Shown in pieces: positions 31,397 to 41,324 of a DNA stretch of 41,425 nt. The translations under genes were made by a program, and so were the position numbers. Position 1 is the first letter of the stretch. Every line of letters begins with the position of its first letter. The notes beneath the pieces were generated by a model that was not told the origin of the DNA, did no database searches, and saw only the letters and a list, made by a program, of their open reading frames with translations. Where the stretch lies: NCBI GenBank assembly GCA_018436595.1, contig JAHDLC010000028.1, forward strand, positions 1 through 41,425, read 5' to 3'. The DNA comes from Synergistaceae bacterium. GTDB taxonomy: Bacteria; Synergistota; Synergistia; Synergistales; Aminobacteriaceae.

Positions 31397-33278
31397 CGAT
31401 AAAGCTCCGGTGCCACAGTTCGAGACAGAGCGCCCCCCAGAGAGGCCGGGCTCCTACTCCGCTTTCCTTGATCATGGTTTCAAGGGCTTCTTTCCGGTAG
31501 ATGCCTCTCTCCAGGCTTCTGCGCGACAGAAGGACATCTGCGACAAACTCTCTGACGGGGCCTTCTTTCATCCACTCTTTGAGAGGGACGGGGAAACCCA
31601 TCTTGTCCTTGCGTTCGATCACCCTGGCAGGAAGCATGGTTCGGACCGCTTTTTTTAGGATGTGCTTTGTCCGTCCCCCCTGAAACTTGAGTGGAGGGGG
31701 CATTGTAGTGACCAGATCAACTATCCTGGTGTCGAGCAAAGGGACCCTTGACTCCAAAGATACGGCCATGCTTACGCGGTCTTCTATCTGAAGCAGCGCC
31801 GGAAGAAGAGTTTTCTGGTCGAAATGGGTCATTTTGTTGATGTATGATGCCGTATCAGGCCGGTTGAAGATTTCGCGGAATTCCTCGAACAATCTTTCTC
31901 TATCCAGTTTTTTCGCGAGATCCGGTGCGAGCAGGGAGGAAATTCCCGGGGTACGGTCCAAAAGGTGGAAGTAGCGGGCATCCATGTCTTCGAACAGGCC
32001 CTGAGACCAAAACTGCCGCAGCAGCGGAACGTACTCCTTCAGTACAGGGAGATGGGGAACGATGGTTTCCAGGGTGACAAGGTGCTTGCCCTCTTCCCGG
32101 GTCTGAAAAATAGCGCCTTTGAGCGCCTGCTCAAGGTAACCCACAAGGTACCTGGCGTAACCGCCGAAAATTTCGTCGCCGCCCTGACCTCCCAGGACAA
32201 CTTTCACGTCCCTGCTCGCCAGCTTGCTGACGGCAAACTGCGGAAAGACTCCCGGCCCGGCGACAGGTTCATCAAGCATGTGGATCAGTTCCGGCATCGT
32301 CTGGACAAATTCGGAAGGGGAGGGTACCGTTTCGCAATAGGTCCCCTGAGAAAATGCCGCAATTTCTCGTGCATACTCGGATTCATCGTATTCAGGCCCC
32401 CCAGCGAACCGGCCATGGTACATGGGAACTCCCTCCCCCAAAAATCTGGAGGCGAGAACGGAAATAAGGCTGGAGTCGATTCCGCCGGAGAGATATGCAC
32501 CGAGAGGAACATCGGATCTCAGCTGGAGACGTACGCTGTCCTCGATATTGGATCGCAGTCTGTCGAGGAAATATTCTTCTGTATGGTAGTGGTCTATCTG
32601 ATAATTGGTATTCCAGTAGCATTCGTCAGAAAGAATCTGTGAACCATTGCCTACAAGCAGATGCCCGGGCTCAAGTTTGCGTACACCTTCAAAAAGAGTG
32701 CGCGAACCCAGACAGAACTGGAATGTCAGGTATTGTTGCAGTGCAAATTCGTCCCGCCGTGCAGGGACACCTGGATGGCATAACAGCGCCTTGATTTCGG
32801 AGGCAAAGATGAATTCATTTTCTGTACGGGCGTAATAGAACGGCTTTATTCCAAAGTGGTCCCTGGCTGCAATCCAGTCTCCGGTCTGTGTGTCGTAGAA
32901 AAAAAAAGCGAACATTCCATTGAGCCTTCGGAGCGCAGCTTTCCCTTCCCTTAGGAGGAGAAGGAGCAGGACTTCGGTGTCCGAGTGGGTGGAAAAGCGT
33001 ACTCCCTGCTGCACCAGAAACTGTCTGAGTTCAAGGTAGTTGTAGATCTCTCCGTTGTAGTCGATAACATAGCGCCCGTCTCCAGAGAACATGGGCTGAT
33101 GTCCGGATTCCAGGTCAATGATCGCAAGGCGCCGGTGGCCCAAAAAAGCCTTCCCGGAAAACACACGCCCCTCTCCGTCCGGTCCCCGATGACAGATGGA
33201 GTCCATCATTTCGGCCAGAACAGTCTTTCGATCTTCCTGAAGGAGGTGACTGGAGGAGAAGCCAACTATTCCGCACAT
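31386..33278 (-). CDS. asnB: Asparagine synthase-like glutamine amidotransferase
   Basis: The 630-residue protein is intact. An N-terminal class II glutaminase starts at Cys2 (MCGIVGFSSSH) with YNGEIYN and SDTEVLLL. The ATP-pyrophosphatase synthetase domain holds the PP-loop LGAYLSGGIDSSLIS. Housekeeping AsnB enzymes make asparagine. In polysaccharide loci, close homologues such as WbpS are thought to amidate uronic acids. A nucleotide-sugar dehydrogenase and a WbpB-like oxidoreductase in the same operon support the second role. It overlaps its neighbours by 13 nt upstream and 11 nt downstream. Confidence 0.85.
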   Translation of the reverse strand: MCGIVGFSSSHLLQEDRKTVLAEMMDSICHRGPDGEGRVFSGKAFLGHRRLAIIDLESGHQPMFSGDGRYVIDYNGEIYNYLELRQFLVQQGVRFSTHSDTEVLLLLLLREGKAALRRLNGMFAFFFYDTQTGDWIAARDHFGIKPFYYARTENEFIFASEIKALLCHPGVPARRDEFALQQYLTFQFCLGSRTLFEGVRKLEPGHLLVGNGSQILSDECYWNTNYQIDHYHTEEYFLDRLRSNIEDSVRLQLRSDVPLGAYLSGGIDSSLISVLASRFLGEGVPMYHGRFAGGPEYDESEYAREIAAFSQGTYCETVPSPSEFVQTMPELIHMLDEPVAGPGVFPQFAVSKLASRDVKVVLGGQGGDEIFGGYARYLVGYLEQALKGAIFQTREEGKHLVTLETIVPHLPVLKEYVPLLRQFWSQGLFEDMDARYFHLLDRTPGISSLLAPDLAKKLDRERLFEEFREIFNRPDTASYINKMTHFDQKTLLPALLQIEDRVSMAVSLESRVPLLDTRIVDLVTTMPPPLKFQGGRTKHILKKAVRTMLPARVIERKDKMGFPVPLKEWMKEGPVREFVADVLLSRRSLERGIYRKEALETMIKESGVGARPLWGALCLELWHRSFIDAH

Positions 33279-34113
33279 GTTTTCTTCCGCACAAGGGCAT
33301 AGATCATGAAGCCCGCATGGGCGTCAAGCCAACGGTGCACCCTTTTGGGGACCGGGAAGGGCAAGGCGCGAGCGGGGAAAAAATGAAAAAACATTTCATC
33401 TACATGAAAAAAGGGCGTTAGAAGTTCCATAAAACCGGATTTGCTGAAACTTTTTCCCAGAGGGTTGTCCGCACCATCATAAAGCCGGACAATTTCATCA
33501 ACGTCCTTCTCCAGGAAAATTCTGCTTCTGCCTCGACCTGGAAGGCCGCCTCCAAAGAATGTCAGCGGGTAACCAAGCCACCGTAGATACGGCCAGAGAC
33601 GGAGAAGAACATTTTTGTAATATACTGAGATCAGGGCAGTCCCTTCGCTCTTGAGAACACGGGCAATTTCTGAAACCGCCTGTTCAGTGTCGGGGGTATG
33701 GTGAATAACTCCCTGGCAGTTAACATGATCAAAAGAGGAGTCCGCAAAAGTGAGTTTTTCTGCATTCTCCTGTTTGGTTTCGGCAGCCACTTCATAGAGA
33801 GAACAGCGTTTTCGTGTCATTTCAAGAGCTGCCTCCGTCAGATCAGCAGCGGTTATTTTGTTCAGGCCACGCATGGCAAACTCCACAGACCAGAAACCGA
33901 TTCCACACCCCAGATCGAGGATGTGCATAGCCTGGCCATTAGACCGGGGGGGGGGTAAAACCTGATGTCAAAAGAACCCGCAAAACAGTCGTCAATGTAG
34001 GTTCTTCTGTGTTCTTCGAAGAATTCATAACTCCCAGGCTGGTATGGGGACTCGCCCGTCCAAAGAGGATTTTCTTCCCAGAACTCTCTGACTTGGTGAA
34101 TGTCAACAGACAC
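33266..34113 (-). pseudogene. SAM-dependent methyltransferase, frame broken at a C10 tract (possibly phase-variable)
   Basis: The N-terminal part begins at the GTG at 34113 (MSVDIHQVREFWEENPLWTG) and runs to FYPPP at residue 56, where it leaves frame. The rest (MHILDLGCGIGFWSVEFAMR, SAM motif I, then FDHVNCQGVIHHTPD) lies in the frame running from about 33928 to 33266. The break is exactly at ten consecutive C bases on the coding strand (33946-33955). Eleven or eight C bases would restore one reading frame of about 282 residues. Both parts look well conserved, with no other damage. This is either a slipped-strand switch or a sequencing error. The gene overlaps the GT2 gene by 11 nt. Confidence 0.78.
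33946..33955 (-). repeat. Homopolymer C10 tract inside the methyltransferase gene
   Basis: There are ten G bases on the plus strand (ten C on the coding strand), preceded by TTTTA and followed by GGTCTAATGG in the coding direction. A one-base gain or a two-base loss would put the methyltransferase core in frame with the N-terminal part. Tracts of this length are typical slippage hotspots. Confidence 0.85.
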
Positions 34114-34903
34114 GCTTCATTCTCCATTCGACAAAATCTTTGGGGACCGAAGAGCGCCAGCCGCCCCAAGGCCAGTGATAAAGGATTGTCATGACAATGT
34201 ATCCAAGCGTGGTGACACTGCTGACCATCTTGCTGCTGCTCTGCTTCTGGTCATAGCGCAGAACAAAGGCCTCTTCTCCGAAACGGGCTCCTATGAGTTT
34301 GAGCTTGACCAGTTTTTCGAGGGTACAGGTGAAGCCAAGCCCCTTGAGCTGGATAAAGTTGTTCCCATAAAAAGCTATTGCCATTTTTATCGTTGATCCT
34401 CTATATGCGCGAAATCCGCACGAATACTCCTTCAACCCCTTGATAGGAAAGAAACACTTCATGAAAACATTCGCACACCGGCTGATGAAGGCCCTGTAAG
34501 CACTGACGCCGACCTGACCTCCTCCGGGAGCGAAACGCGAAGCTATGACAACATCATAGCCGCTTCGCAGTTTTTCCACAAGTTTGGGGATAAATTTCGG
34601 CTCGTGTGTATCGTCGCAGTCGAGACGTATGATCACGTCGTCATCAGAACATATTTCGGCTGCTCGTTCAAAGAGATCGCGGGATGTTTCGCCCAAACCC
34701 CTGTTGATCTTGTGCCGAATTTCCTCCAGGGGCATCTTTGCGGAGCAATCTTCAAGCAGACGTATTGTATTATCACTGCTGCCGTCGTTACAGACGATGA
34801 TCCGATAGTCTTCTTTCATAGCATCCAATGCCTCTTTGAGTTTGGGCATGAGGGTGGGCATCGATTCTTCTTCATTGAAAGCCGGAAGCAATACTATGAT
34901 CAT
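34103..34903 (-). CDS. GT2-family glycosyltransferase (DPM1-like)
   Basis: The 266-residue protein has the GT-A core of family 2: IVLLPAFNEEESMPTLMPKL, the donor-binding CNDGSSDNTIRLLED and the metal-binding region LDCDDTHEPKFIPKL. SAYRAFISRCANVFMKCFF and YSCGFRAYR follow, as in dolichol- or polyprenyl-phosphate mannosyltransferase-like proteins. No C-terminal GtrA membrane domain is present. It could make undecaprenyl-phosphate-sugar for the GT-C-like protein in the same operon, or simply extend the repeat unit. It lies 13 bp downstream of the Gfo/Idh gene. Confidence 0.82.
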   Translation of the reverse strand: MIIVLLPAFNEEESMPTLMPKLKEALDAMKEDYRIIVCNDGSSDNTIRLLEDCSAKMPLEEIRHKINRGLGETSRDLFERAAEICSDDDVIIRLDCDDTHEPKFIPKLVEKLRSGYDVVIASRFAPGGGQVGVSAYRAFISRCANVFMKCFFPIKGLKEYSCGFRAYRGSTIKMAIAFYGNNFIQLKGLGFTCTLEKLVKLKLIGARFGEEAFVLRYDQKQSSSKMVSSVTTLGYIVMTILYHWPWGGWRSSVPKDFVEWRMKRVC

Positions 34904-34916
34904 AATGGATGTCCTC

Positions 34917-35957
34917 TTACAGGATACTTCGCCCTTTTACAGGGACATTACTTCCCGTTCGGGCGGATTCATACGCCGCCTGGATGATCTCCACGGTCTT
35001 TCTTCCTTCCCTGCCCGTGAGGAGAGGTTCCGCTTTGCCGTCAAGCACATCCAGCACATGGCGGTAGAAGGGAAGGTGCCCGAAGCCGTAGACACTGGAT
35101 GGGTTGGTGTTGGCTTCATCAACCTCTTCGTCCATGGGGTCGGGGGCATCGAACTGCCACTGCTCTATTTTGTTGAGGGCTACGCCGCCGATGCGCACCG
35201 TTCCTTTTTCTCCAAGGAGAGTTATGCTGCCCTCGAGGTTCTTGGGGTAGGTAAGATTGGTGACGTTGATGCTGCCCAGGGCGCCGCTTCGGTATTTGAG
35301 GTTGACGGTTATGGTATCCTCCGCCTCGATCCTTCGGGCGAGGGTGGCGCTGAAGGCCTGGACGGATTCCACTGCCCCGCCCATCCACTGCATCATGTCC
35401 ACGTAATGGGATGCCTGGTTGCTCAGGCATCCTCCGTCGAGTTCCCAGGTGCCCCGCCACTTCGCCTGGTCGTAGTAGTCCTGGGGGCGGGTCCAAAAAA
35501 CATTGGAGGAGAGCAGGTAGAGGCGGCCGAAGCGGCCGGCCTCGAGGGCACGGCGCAGCAGGGCGATGGTCTTGTTGAACCGGTTCTGCTTGACGACGAA
35601 GTACCCCACTCCCTTTTCGTCGCAGGCGTTGATCGCCCGGTCCACGGAGGAGAGGCTGGTGCCGGCAGGCTTTTCGGAGAGGGTGTGGCGGCCGTACCGT
35701 GCTGCGGTCTCCACGTGGACAGGGTGGAGCCCCGAAGGGGTGCATATGGAGACCACGTCGCATTTCACTGCCTCGAGCATCGATTCCATCGACGGGAAGG
35801 GCTGGCAGCCGGTCCTTTCTGCCACGGCGCAGGCACGCTCCGGAACGGGGTCGCAGCAGGCAAGGAGTTTTGCCCGACCTTCCTTTTCGAGCTCAAGAAG
35901 TGTATCTACATGGTTTTTGCTTATCCGGCCACAGCCGGCAAGGGCGAATGTGTGCAT
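34917..35957 (-). CDS. Gfo/Idh/MocA-family oxidoreductase (WbpB-like candidate)
   Basis: The 346-residue NAD-dependent protein has the N-terminal Rossmann motif ALAGCGRISKNHVDTL, the family SEKPAGTSL loop near residue 95, and the substrate-domain GGCLSNQASHYVDMMQWMGG with its catalytic histidine. This arrangement is seen in UDP-GlcNAcA 3-dehydrogenases such as WbpB/WlbA and in other sugar oxidoreductases. The operon also has a nucleotide-sugar dehydrogenase and a WbpD-like acetyltransferase, which supports 3-oxidation of a UDP-uronic acid. A dedicated WbpE-type aminotransferase is not evident. GGGAGG precedes the ATG by about seven bases. Confidence 0.8.
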   Translation of the reverse strand: MHTFALAGCGRISKNHVDTLLELEKEGRAKLLACCDPVPERACAVAERTGCQPFPSMESMLEAVKCDVVSICTPSGLHPVHVETAARYGRHTLSEKPAGTSLSSVDRAINACDEKGVGYFVVKQNRFNKTIALLRRALEAGRFGRLYLLSSNVFWTRPQDYYDQAKWRGTWELDGGCLSNQASHYVDMMQWMGGAVESVQAFSATLARRIEAEDTITVNLKYRSGALGSINVTNLTYPKNLEGSITLLGEKGTVRIGGVALNKIEQWQFDAPDPMDEEVDEANTNPSSVYGFGHLPFYRHVLDVLDGKAEPLLTGREGRKTVEIIQAAYESARTGSNVPVKGRSIL

Positions 35958-35961
35958 GACT

Positions 35962-37475
35962 CTACCTCCCGAAAGGTTGTTTTTTGCGCATTTCTTCCAG
36001 TTCTTTCCCGCCTTTTTCCGTCAAACGATACTGTTGCAGACGGCTTTTCGGTTTGTCCGGTATCGTCATCTCAATCAGTCCGGATTCCAGCGCGGGAGCG
36101 AGGTATTTTTGCCGGAAGTGTTCAGCATTTTTCAGCCCTAGCCTGGCCTGAAGTTCACGCCTGCTCATTTCACCGTGAAACGCGGAAAGGAAAAGAACTT
36201 CCATGGCGACTTCCGTGGTGACTTCCATGGTAACTTCCGTGGTGACATCCTTTTTGTCCGCAGTCGGCAGATAGACAATGGTTCTGAAGATGTCCCCCTC
36301 CATTAGTTCCGGTATTCTGCCTCCGTATGTTTCACCGTATTTTGTAAGGTTGCGCACACCGGAACCAAGTTCGTCGGCACGGCCTATTTCCCTGAAAAAC
36401 CTGGCAATTACCGGGTTTTTAGGGAAAGGAGAGAATGACTTGGGGTCAATCAGCCCGAATCCATGGGATTTATTGCTGTTTTCTGTGCGTACATCATCTT
36501 TTCCGATGATGAGCTTTGCGGGAAAGGGGTTTGAATATTCTCTGTGGATGAGGATGTTTGATGCTATTTCCCTGAATATCAGCTCCCGCAGGCTTACGCG
36601 CGTGTCACGTTCAAGATGGAAGGGGTCAGGCAGATGTTTTGCGATAAATGCCATAATCCTGTCGTAGCTGTCGATCAGGTTTGTGTGAACGACGTCTCGG
36701 TCATCGTAACGGTCAACATTTTTTATACGCAGGATCAGATCAGTGCGATGATGGGGAACTGCGGAAAGTATGGATTCGTCCTTTCCGAGCAAAAGGATAC
36801 CCGCCAGGGTAATACCGTTTTTCCCCGTTTCAAGGTTCGTTTGATGCAGTTGCGCACTTTTTAACAGTTCCATATCATCCATGCGCATCCAGGGGTGATC
36901 CTTTCGCTGGATTCCCGCTATTTTCCTGACGCGGGCTATAAGGTCTTCGCGGAGATCTGCGAGTTCGGCATGGGGGTAGATACGGTTCTCCGAGTAGGAG
37001 TTTTGTTTTCGTATGTAAAGCTCCGCCACAGACCGGGTATTTCCCGTGATATCGATATCTCCGTCCTCGCTGCGGTCAAAAATCCGCCCTGCGCAGCGAT
37101 GCACCTGAGAACTCTCGGGAACAAAGACCTGCAGGATCGTGACACCGCCCATATCGATTTCATTCAAGGCGAGGTAGGGCGGGGGACTGATTTTTTCCCG
37201 ATTGTTCAAAGTCGAGGCAAATTCTCTTTTTATTCGGGAAATGTTTCCCTGATCAATTCCTGTAATTCTGCCGTCATCGGCTACTCCAAGAAGAATATTT
37301 CCCCCGTTCCGGTTGAGAAAAGCACATACTGATTGGTACACACTTTTGCTGAGAGCCCGCCCTGATTCTTTAAACTCAATGGTCAGACCTTCTCCCTTCC
37401 GGATAAGGCTGCGGATCCGCTCAACCTCATTCAGATCAGCGTTCATTTTTGCAATAAGGTTTGTACCATGTGACT

Positions 37476-37479
<4 letters not shown>
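35962..37479 (-). CDS. AlbA_2 (Schlafen-like) DNA-binding ATPase-type transcriptional regulator
   Basis: The 505-residue protein has an N-terminal AlbA_2/Schlafen-like domain (LTIEFKESGRALSKSVYQSV, then GGNILLGVADDGRITGID). An HATPase_c_4-like region follows (REIASNILIHREYSNPF, then RFFREIGRADELGSGVRNL). A threonine-valine-glutamate repeat linker (VTTE VTME VTTE VAME) separates this from a winged-helix C-terminus (MSRRELQARLGLKNAEHFRQ). Such proteins are usually annotated as ATP-binding regulators or RecG-like proteins. It overlaps the dehydrogenase stop as ATGA and lies 4 bp before the Gfo/Idh gene, so it is co-transcribed with sugar genes. Autogenous or operon control is possible. Confidence 0.75.
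36197..36244 (-). repeat. Four 12-bp tandem repeats inside the regulator gene
   Basis: On the plus strand the units are ACTTCCATGGCG, ACTTCCGTGGTG, ACTTCCATGGTA and ACTTCCGTGGTG. They encode the four-residue Val-Thr/Ala-Thr/Met-Glu repeat. Because the period is a multiple of three, copy-number change would lengthen or shorten the linker without breaking the frame. Confidence 0.8.
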
Positions 37480-38777
<1,298 letters not shown>

Positions 38778-38831
38778 TTGGGTATCATCCTTTATTTGTC
38801 AGTCTGTGTCTGTGAAAAATCTGCCGCTGGT

Positions 38832-39599
38832 CTATTTGCCGTTTTCTGTATCGAAGAAGACCTGGTTTTCGATGAGCTGCTCTTCAGGAACGGGCCGGAG
38901 AACCTTCGCGGGGGAACCCACGACGATCGTCCGGGCAGGAACGTCTTTTGTGACCACGCTGCCGGCGGCGACGAGAGCATCTTCTCCAACGGTCACTCCC
39001 GGAAGGAGGGTGGCGTTGGCGCCTATCCGGGCACCTTTTTTGAGGGTGGGGCCGCCGAAATGCTTTTTCCGCTCTTCGGTGCGGCCGAGGAAGTTGTCGT
39101 TTGTGAAGGCCACGCAGGGAGCGATGAAGCAGTAATCCTCCACGGTTGACATGGCGGTGATGTAGGCCTCGGTCTCGATCTTGCATTTCCGGCCGATGGT
39201 TGTCTTGTTCTCGATGGTGACGCCCCGGCCGATGATGGTGAGTTCGCCTATGGCAACGTCCTCGCGGATTGAGGCGAGGTCCCCCACGAAGACGCCATCG
39301 CCCAGGACCGCCCCCCCGTAGATGACACAGTTGGCGCCGATGGTGACGGCACACCCCAGAACGAGGGGGGGAAGGATACGGGGGTCGCCCGTGGTGGCTG
39401 AGAGGGACGCCTTCGCCGGCAGCTTGCCGAGCACGGCCCCGTCGAGGATTTTGCAGTTTTCGCCGATGCGGACACCGGAACGGATGACCACGTTGTGGCC
39501 GATCTCCACCCCGGGGCCGATCTCAACGTCGTCTTCTATGACCACATTGTGCCCAAGAGTCGCTGTTTCGGGAATGAACACGGTATTCGAAACGCTCAT
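38832..39599 (-). CDS. Left-handed beta-helix acetyltransferase (WbpD-like)
   Basis: The 255-residue protein is almost wholly hexapeptide repeats (VIEDDVEIGPGVEIGHNVVI and onward). Its catalytic region is close to YCFIAPCVAFTNDNFLGRTE, and the C-terminal LLPGVTVGEDALVAAGSVVT, then VPARTIVVGSPAK, is common to these acyltransferases. WbpD and related N-acetyltransferases act on UDP-3-amino uronic acids with acetyl-CoA. It is the first gene of the minus-strand block: GAGAGG precedes the ATG, and a clear promoter lies 39-67 bp upstream. The exact substrate is inferred from the operon. Confidence 0.83.
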   Translation of the reverse strand: MSVSNTVFIPETATLGHNVVIEDDVEIGPGVEIGHNVVIRSGVRIGENCKILDGAVLGKLPAKASLSATTGDPRILPPLVLGCAVTIGANCVIYGGAVLGDGVFVGDLASIREDVAIGELTIIGRGVTIENKTTIGRKCKIETEAYITAMSTVEDYCFIAPCVAFTNDNFLGRTEERKKHFGGPTLKKGARIGANATLLPGVTVGEDALVAAGSVVTKDVPARTIVVGSPAKVLRPVPEEQLIENQVFFDTENGK

Positions 39600-39637
39600 A
39601 GGATACCTCTCACCTGATAATTTGTATTCTTTGAGTA

Positions 39638-39666
39638 ATTTTATTGCTCGTATTGGGGAAAGTCAA
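39638..39666 (-). promoter_or_regulatory. Promoter of the minus-strand polysaccharide operon with palindrome over the -10 box
   Basis: TTGACT (39661-39666), a 17-bp spacer and TAAAAT (39638-39643) on the minus strand form a near-consensus promoter. The imperfect palindrome CGAGCAATAAAATTACTC (39633-39650) covers the -10 box and matches the core of the 23.19-kb promoter in 17 of 18 positions. An IS1202-like element lies about 50 bp upstream of the -35 box. Confidence 0.72.
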
Positions 39667-39715
39667 TTTTTTGGGGTGTTGTCTGTCGTCGGACTGCGAT
39701 AAAGTCATCCCAAAG

Positions 39716-41174
39716 TGGGACAGGGAAAATGTCATCCCTTAATATTCAGGGATGAGGAGTGAAATATTCTTGAGCATCAAGGAAGCGGGAAAGTTATCGG
39801 TTCTGGACAGGGTGATGAAAGGGGAAATAACAGCGGCGGAAGGGGCGAAGCGGCTCTCGATGAGCAAGCGGCATATCTTCCGGCTCAAGGCAAAAATCAA
39901 AGCGACAGACATCTCATCCCTGACCCATGGAAACCGACAGAGGAAGCCGGGAAATGTTCTCCCCGAAGAGATCCGTGCAATGGTACGAGACAGGGGGACG
40001 AATGAATACAGGGGAGCCAGTTATTCCCATATTTCGGAACTGCTCGAACGCAATGAGAACATAAAAATAAGCGGAAAGAGCGTCAGTCGAATTCTCAAAG
40101 CGGCAGGTGTGGAGAACAAGCACAGCCATAAGGCTCCGAAGAAGTATCGAAGCCGGACTAGGCGGAAGAGATTGGGCGAGCTTGTGCAGATCGACGCCTC
40201 CCCCTTCGACTGGCTGGAGCGGGGGGAAGAGTACTCTCTCCACGGGGCTATAGATGACGCCACCGGAAGGGTGCTTTCTCTGTGGCTTGAGAAGAACGAA
40301 TGCGCCAGAGGATATCTTAAGGTACTTGAAGGGCTGCTGAGGCAATGGGGAGTACCGGGGGCCATCTATTCTGACCGCCATACCATCTTCTTCTCTCCGA
40401 AAACGGACAAGCTGACAGAGGAGGACGAGTTCGAGGGGAGACAGGCCCCCTTCACCCGGTACGGACTGAGTCTCCACCTTCTGGGGATAGAGCACATAGC
40501 GGCCCGTTCACCTCAGGCCAAGGGACGGATTGAACGGCTGTGGGAAACATGCCAGCGGCGCCTCGTGGTGGAGATGCGTGTTGCTGGGATACAGACGATT
40601 GAAGAGGCAAACGACTTTCTGCCCCGGTATCTCGAGCGTCATAACAGCCTCTTCGCTGTAGAGGCTGCAGAGGAGAGGACAGATTTTCTTCCCTGCCCTG
40701 AACCTGAGAAACTGAAGCTGGTATTGGGAAGCCGAGATGAAAGAAAAGCTTCTGCCGGGTCTGAGATCTCCTGGAGGGGAAGGAAATACCAGCTGGCAGA
40801 TTCCAGAGGCACGATTATCCTGCTGGGAAAAAAAGAGAGCGTCACGGTAATCTGCGCCATGGACGATTCCCTCTATGCTCTTCGTACTCATGACGCCAAT
40901 GGACCAGTATATGAATTGGTTCCCTTCGTGCGGACTGGAAAAGAGGAGAAAGCCAAAAAGCAGGCTCTGAATAAGGGAGAGGAAGACAAAACTCCTCAAA
41001 GCCCTTCACAAGACCACCCATGGCGTGGGACATGGAAGAGGAAACCAGCGAGGAGGCCTTATTACGATGATCTTGATTCTCTTGAAGAACCGATGGAAGA
41101 TTCGGTGACGGTAGTTTATGGGGTTAAGGTTTCATGAGTAAAAACGAGACAGGGATGACATTATCCCTGTCCCA
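39716..41174 (+). mobile_element. ISNCY/IS1202-like insertion sequence, complete
   Basis: About 1.46 kb, bounded by 24-bp terminal inverted repeats. The left end TGGGACAGGGAAAATGTCAT continuing CCCT lies at 39716-39739, and the right end at 41151-41174 is its near-perfect reverse complement with one mismatch. One complete transposase gene fills the inside. A direct target duplication is not obvious. It stands between the minus-strand operon promoter and the right IS1634-like copy. Confidence 0.82.
39752..41137 (+). CDS. ISNCY-family (IS1202-like) transposase
   Basis: The 461-residue protein has an N-terminal helix-turn-helix (MKGEITAAEGAKRLSMSKRH) and an rve/integrase-like catalytic core. 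Acidic residues are Asp in ELVQIDASPFDWL, Asp in GAIYSDRHTIFF and Glu in SPQAKGRIERLWETCQRR, which form the DDE triad. A basic, low-complexity C-terminus follows. The frame is intact. I keep the ATG at 39752; an in-frame TTG (MSIKEAGK) with a better-spaced GAGGAG is an alternative. Both inverted repeats are present, so it is potentially functional. Confidence 0.88.
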   Translation: MRSEIFLSIKEAGKLSVLDRVMKGEITAAEGAKRLSMSKRHIFRLKAKIKATDISSLTHGNRQRKPGNVLPEEIRAMVRDRGTNEYRGASYSHISELLERNENIKISGKSVSRILKAAGVENKHSHKAPKKYRSRTRRKRLGELVQIDASPFDWLERGEEYSLHGAIDDATGRVLSLWLEKNECARGYLKVLEGLLRQWGVPGAIYSDRHTIFFSPKTDKLTEEDEFEGRQAPFTRYGLSLHLLGIEHIAARSPQAKGRIERLWETCQRRLVVEMRVAGIQTIEEANDFLPRYLERHNSLFAVEAAEERTDFLPCPEPEKLKLVLGSRDERKASAGSEISWRGRKYQLADSRGTIILLGKKESVTVICAMDDSLYALRTHDANGPVYELVPFVRTGKEEKAKKQALNKGEEDKTPQSPSQDHPWRGTWKRKPARRPYYDDLDSLEEPMEDSVTVVYGVKVS

Positions 41175-41272
41175 TTTGGAGCCTTTAGCCTGGATTCCCG
41201 GCCACACCTAACGAGAACGCCGGGTTAGCCGCAATAAATCCAGTGACAATCGAACTTTGACAACAAAAGTAC

Positions 41273-41301
41273 TTGACGTGCTCATCGTTATGTAATAATA
41301 T
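41273..41301 (+). promoter_or_regulatory. Promoter of the right IS transposase
   Basis: TTGACG (41273-41278) and TAATAT (41296-41301) with a 17-bp spacer, in the same place relative to the start codon as in the left copy. The same imperfect palindrome overlaps the -10 box. Confidence 0.55.
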
Positions 41302-41324
41302 ATACGTAACGAGGGGGTGGGGCA

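Noticed and set aside
34836-36221. Long plus-strand frame (461 aa) opposite the Gfo/Idh and regulator genes
   Set aside because: It runs across the ends of three real genes, and its composition is the mirror of the oxidoreductase gene. No domain or ribosome-binding site.
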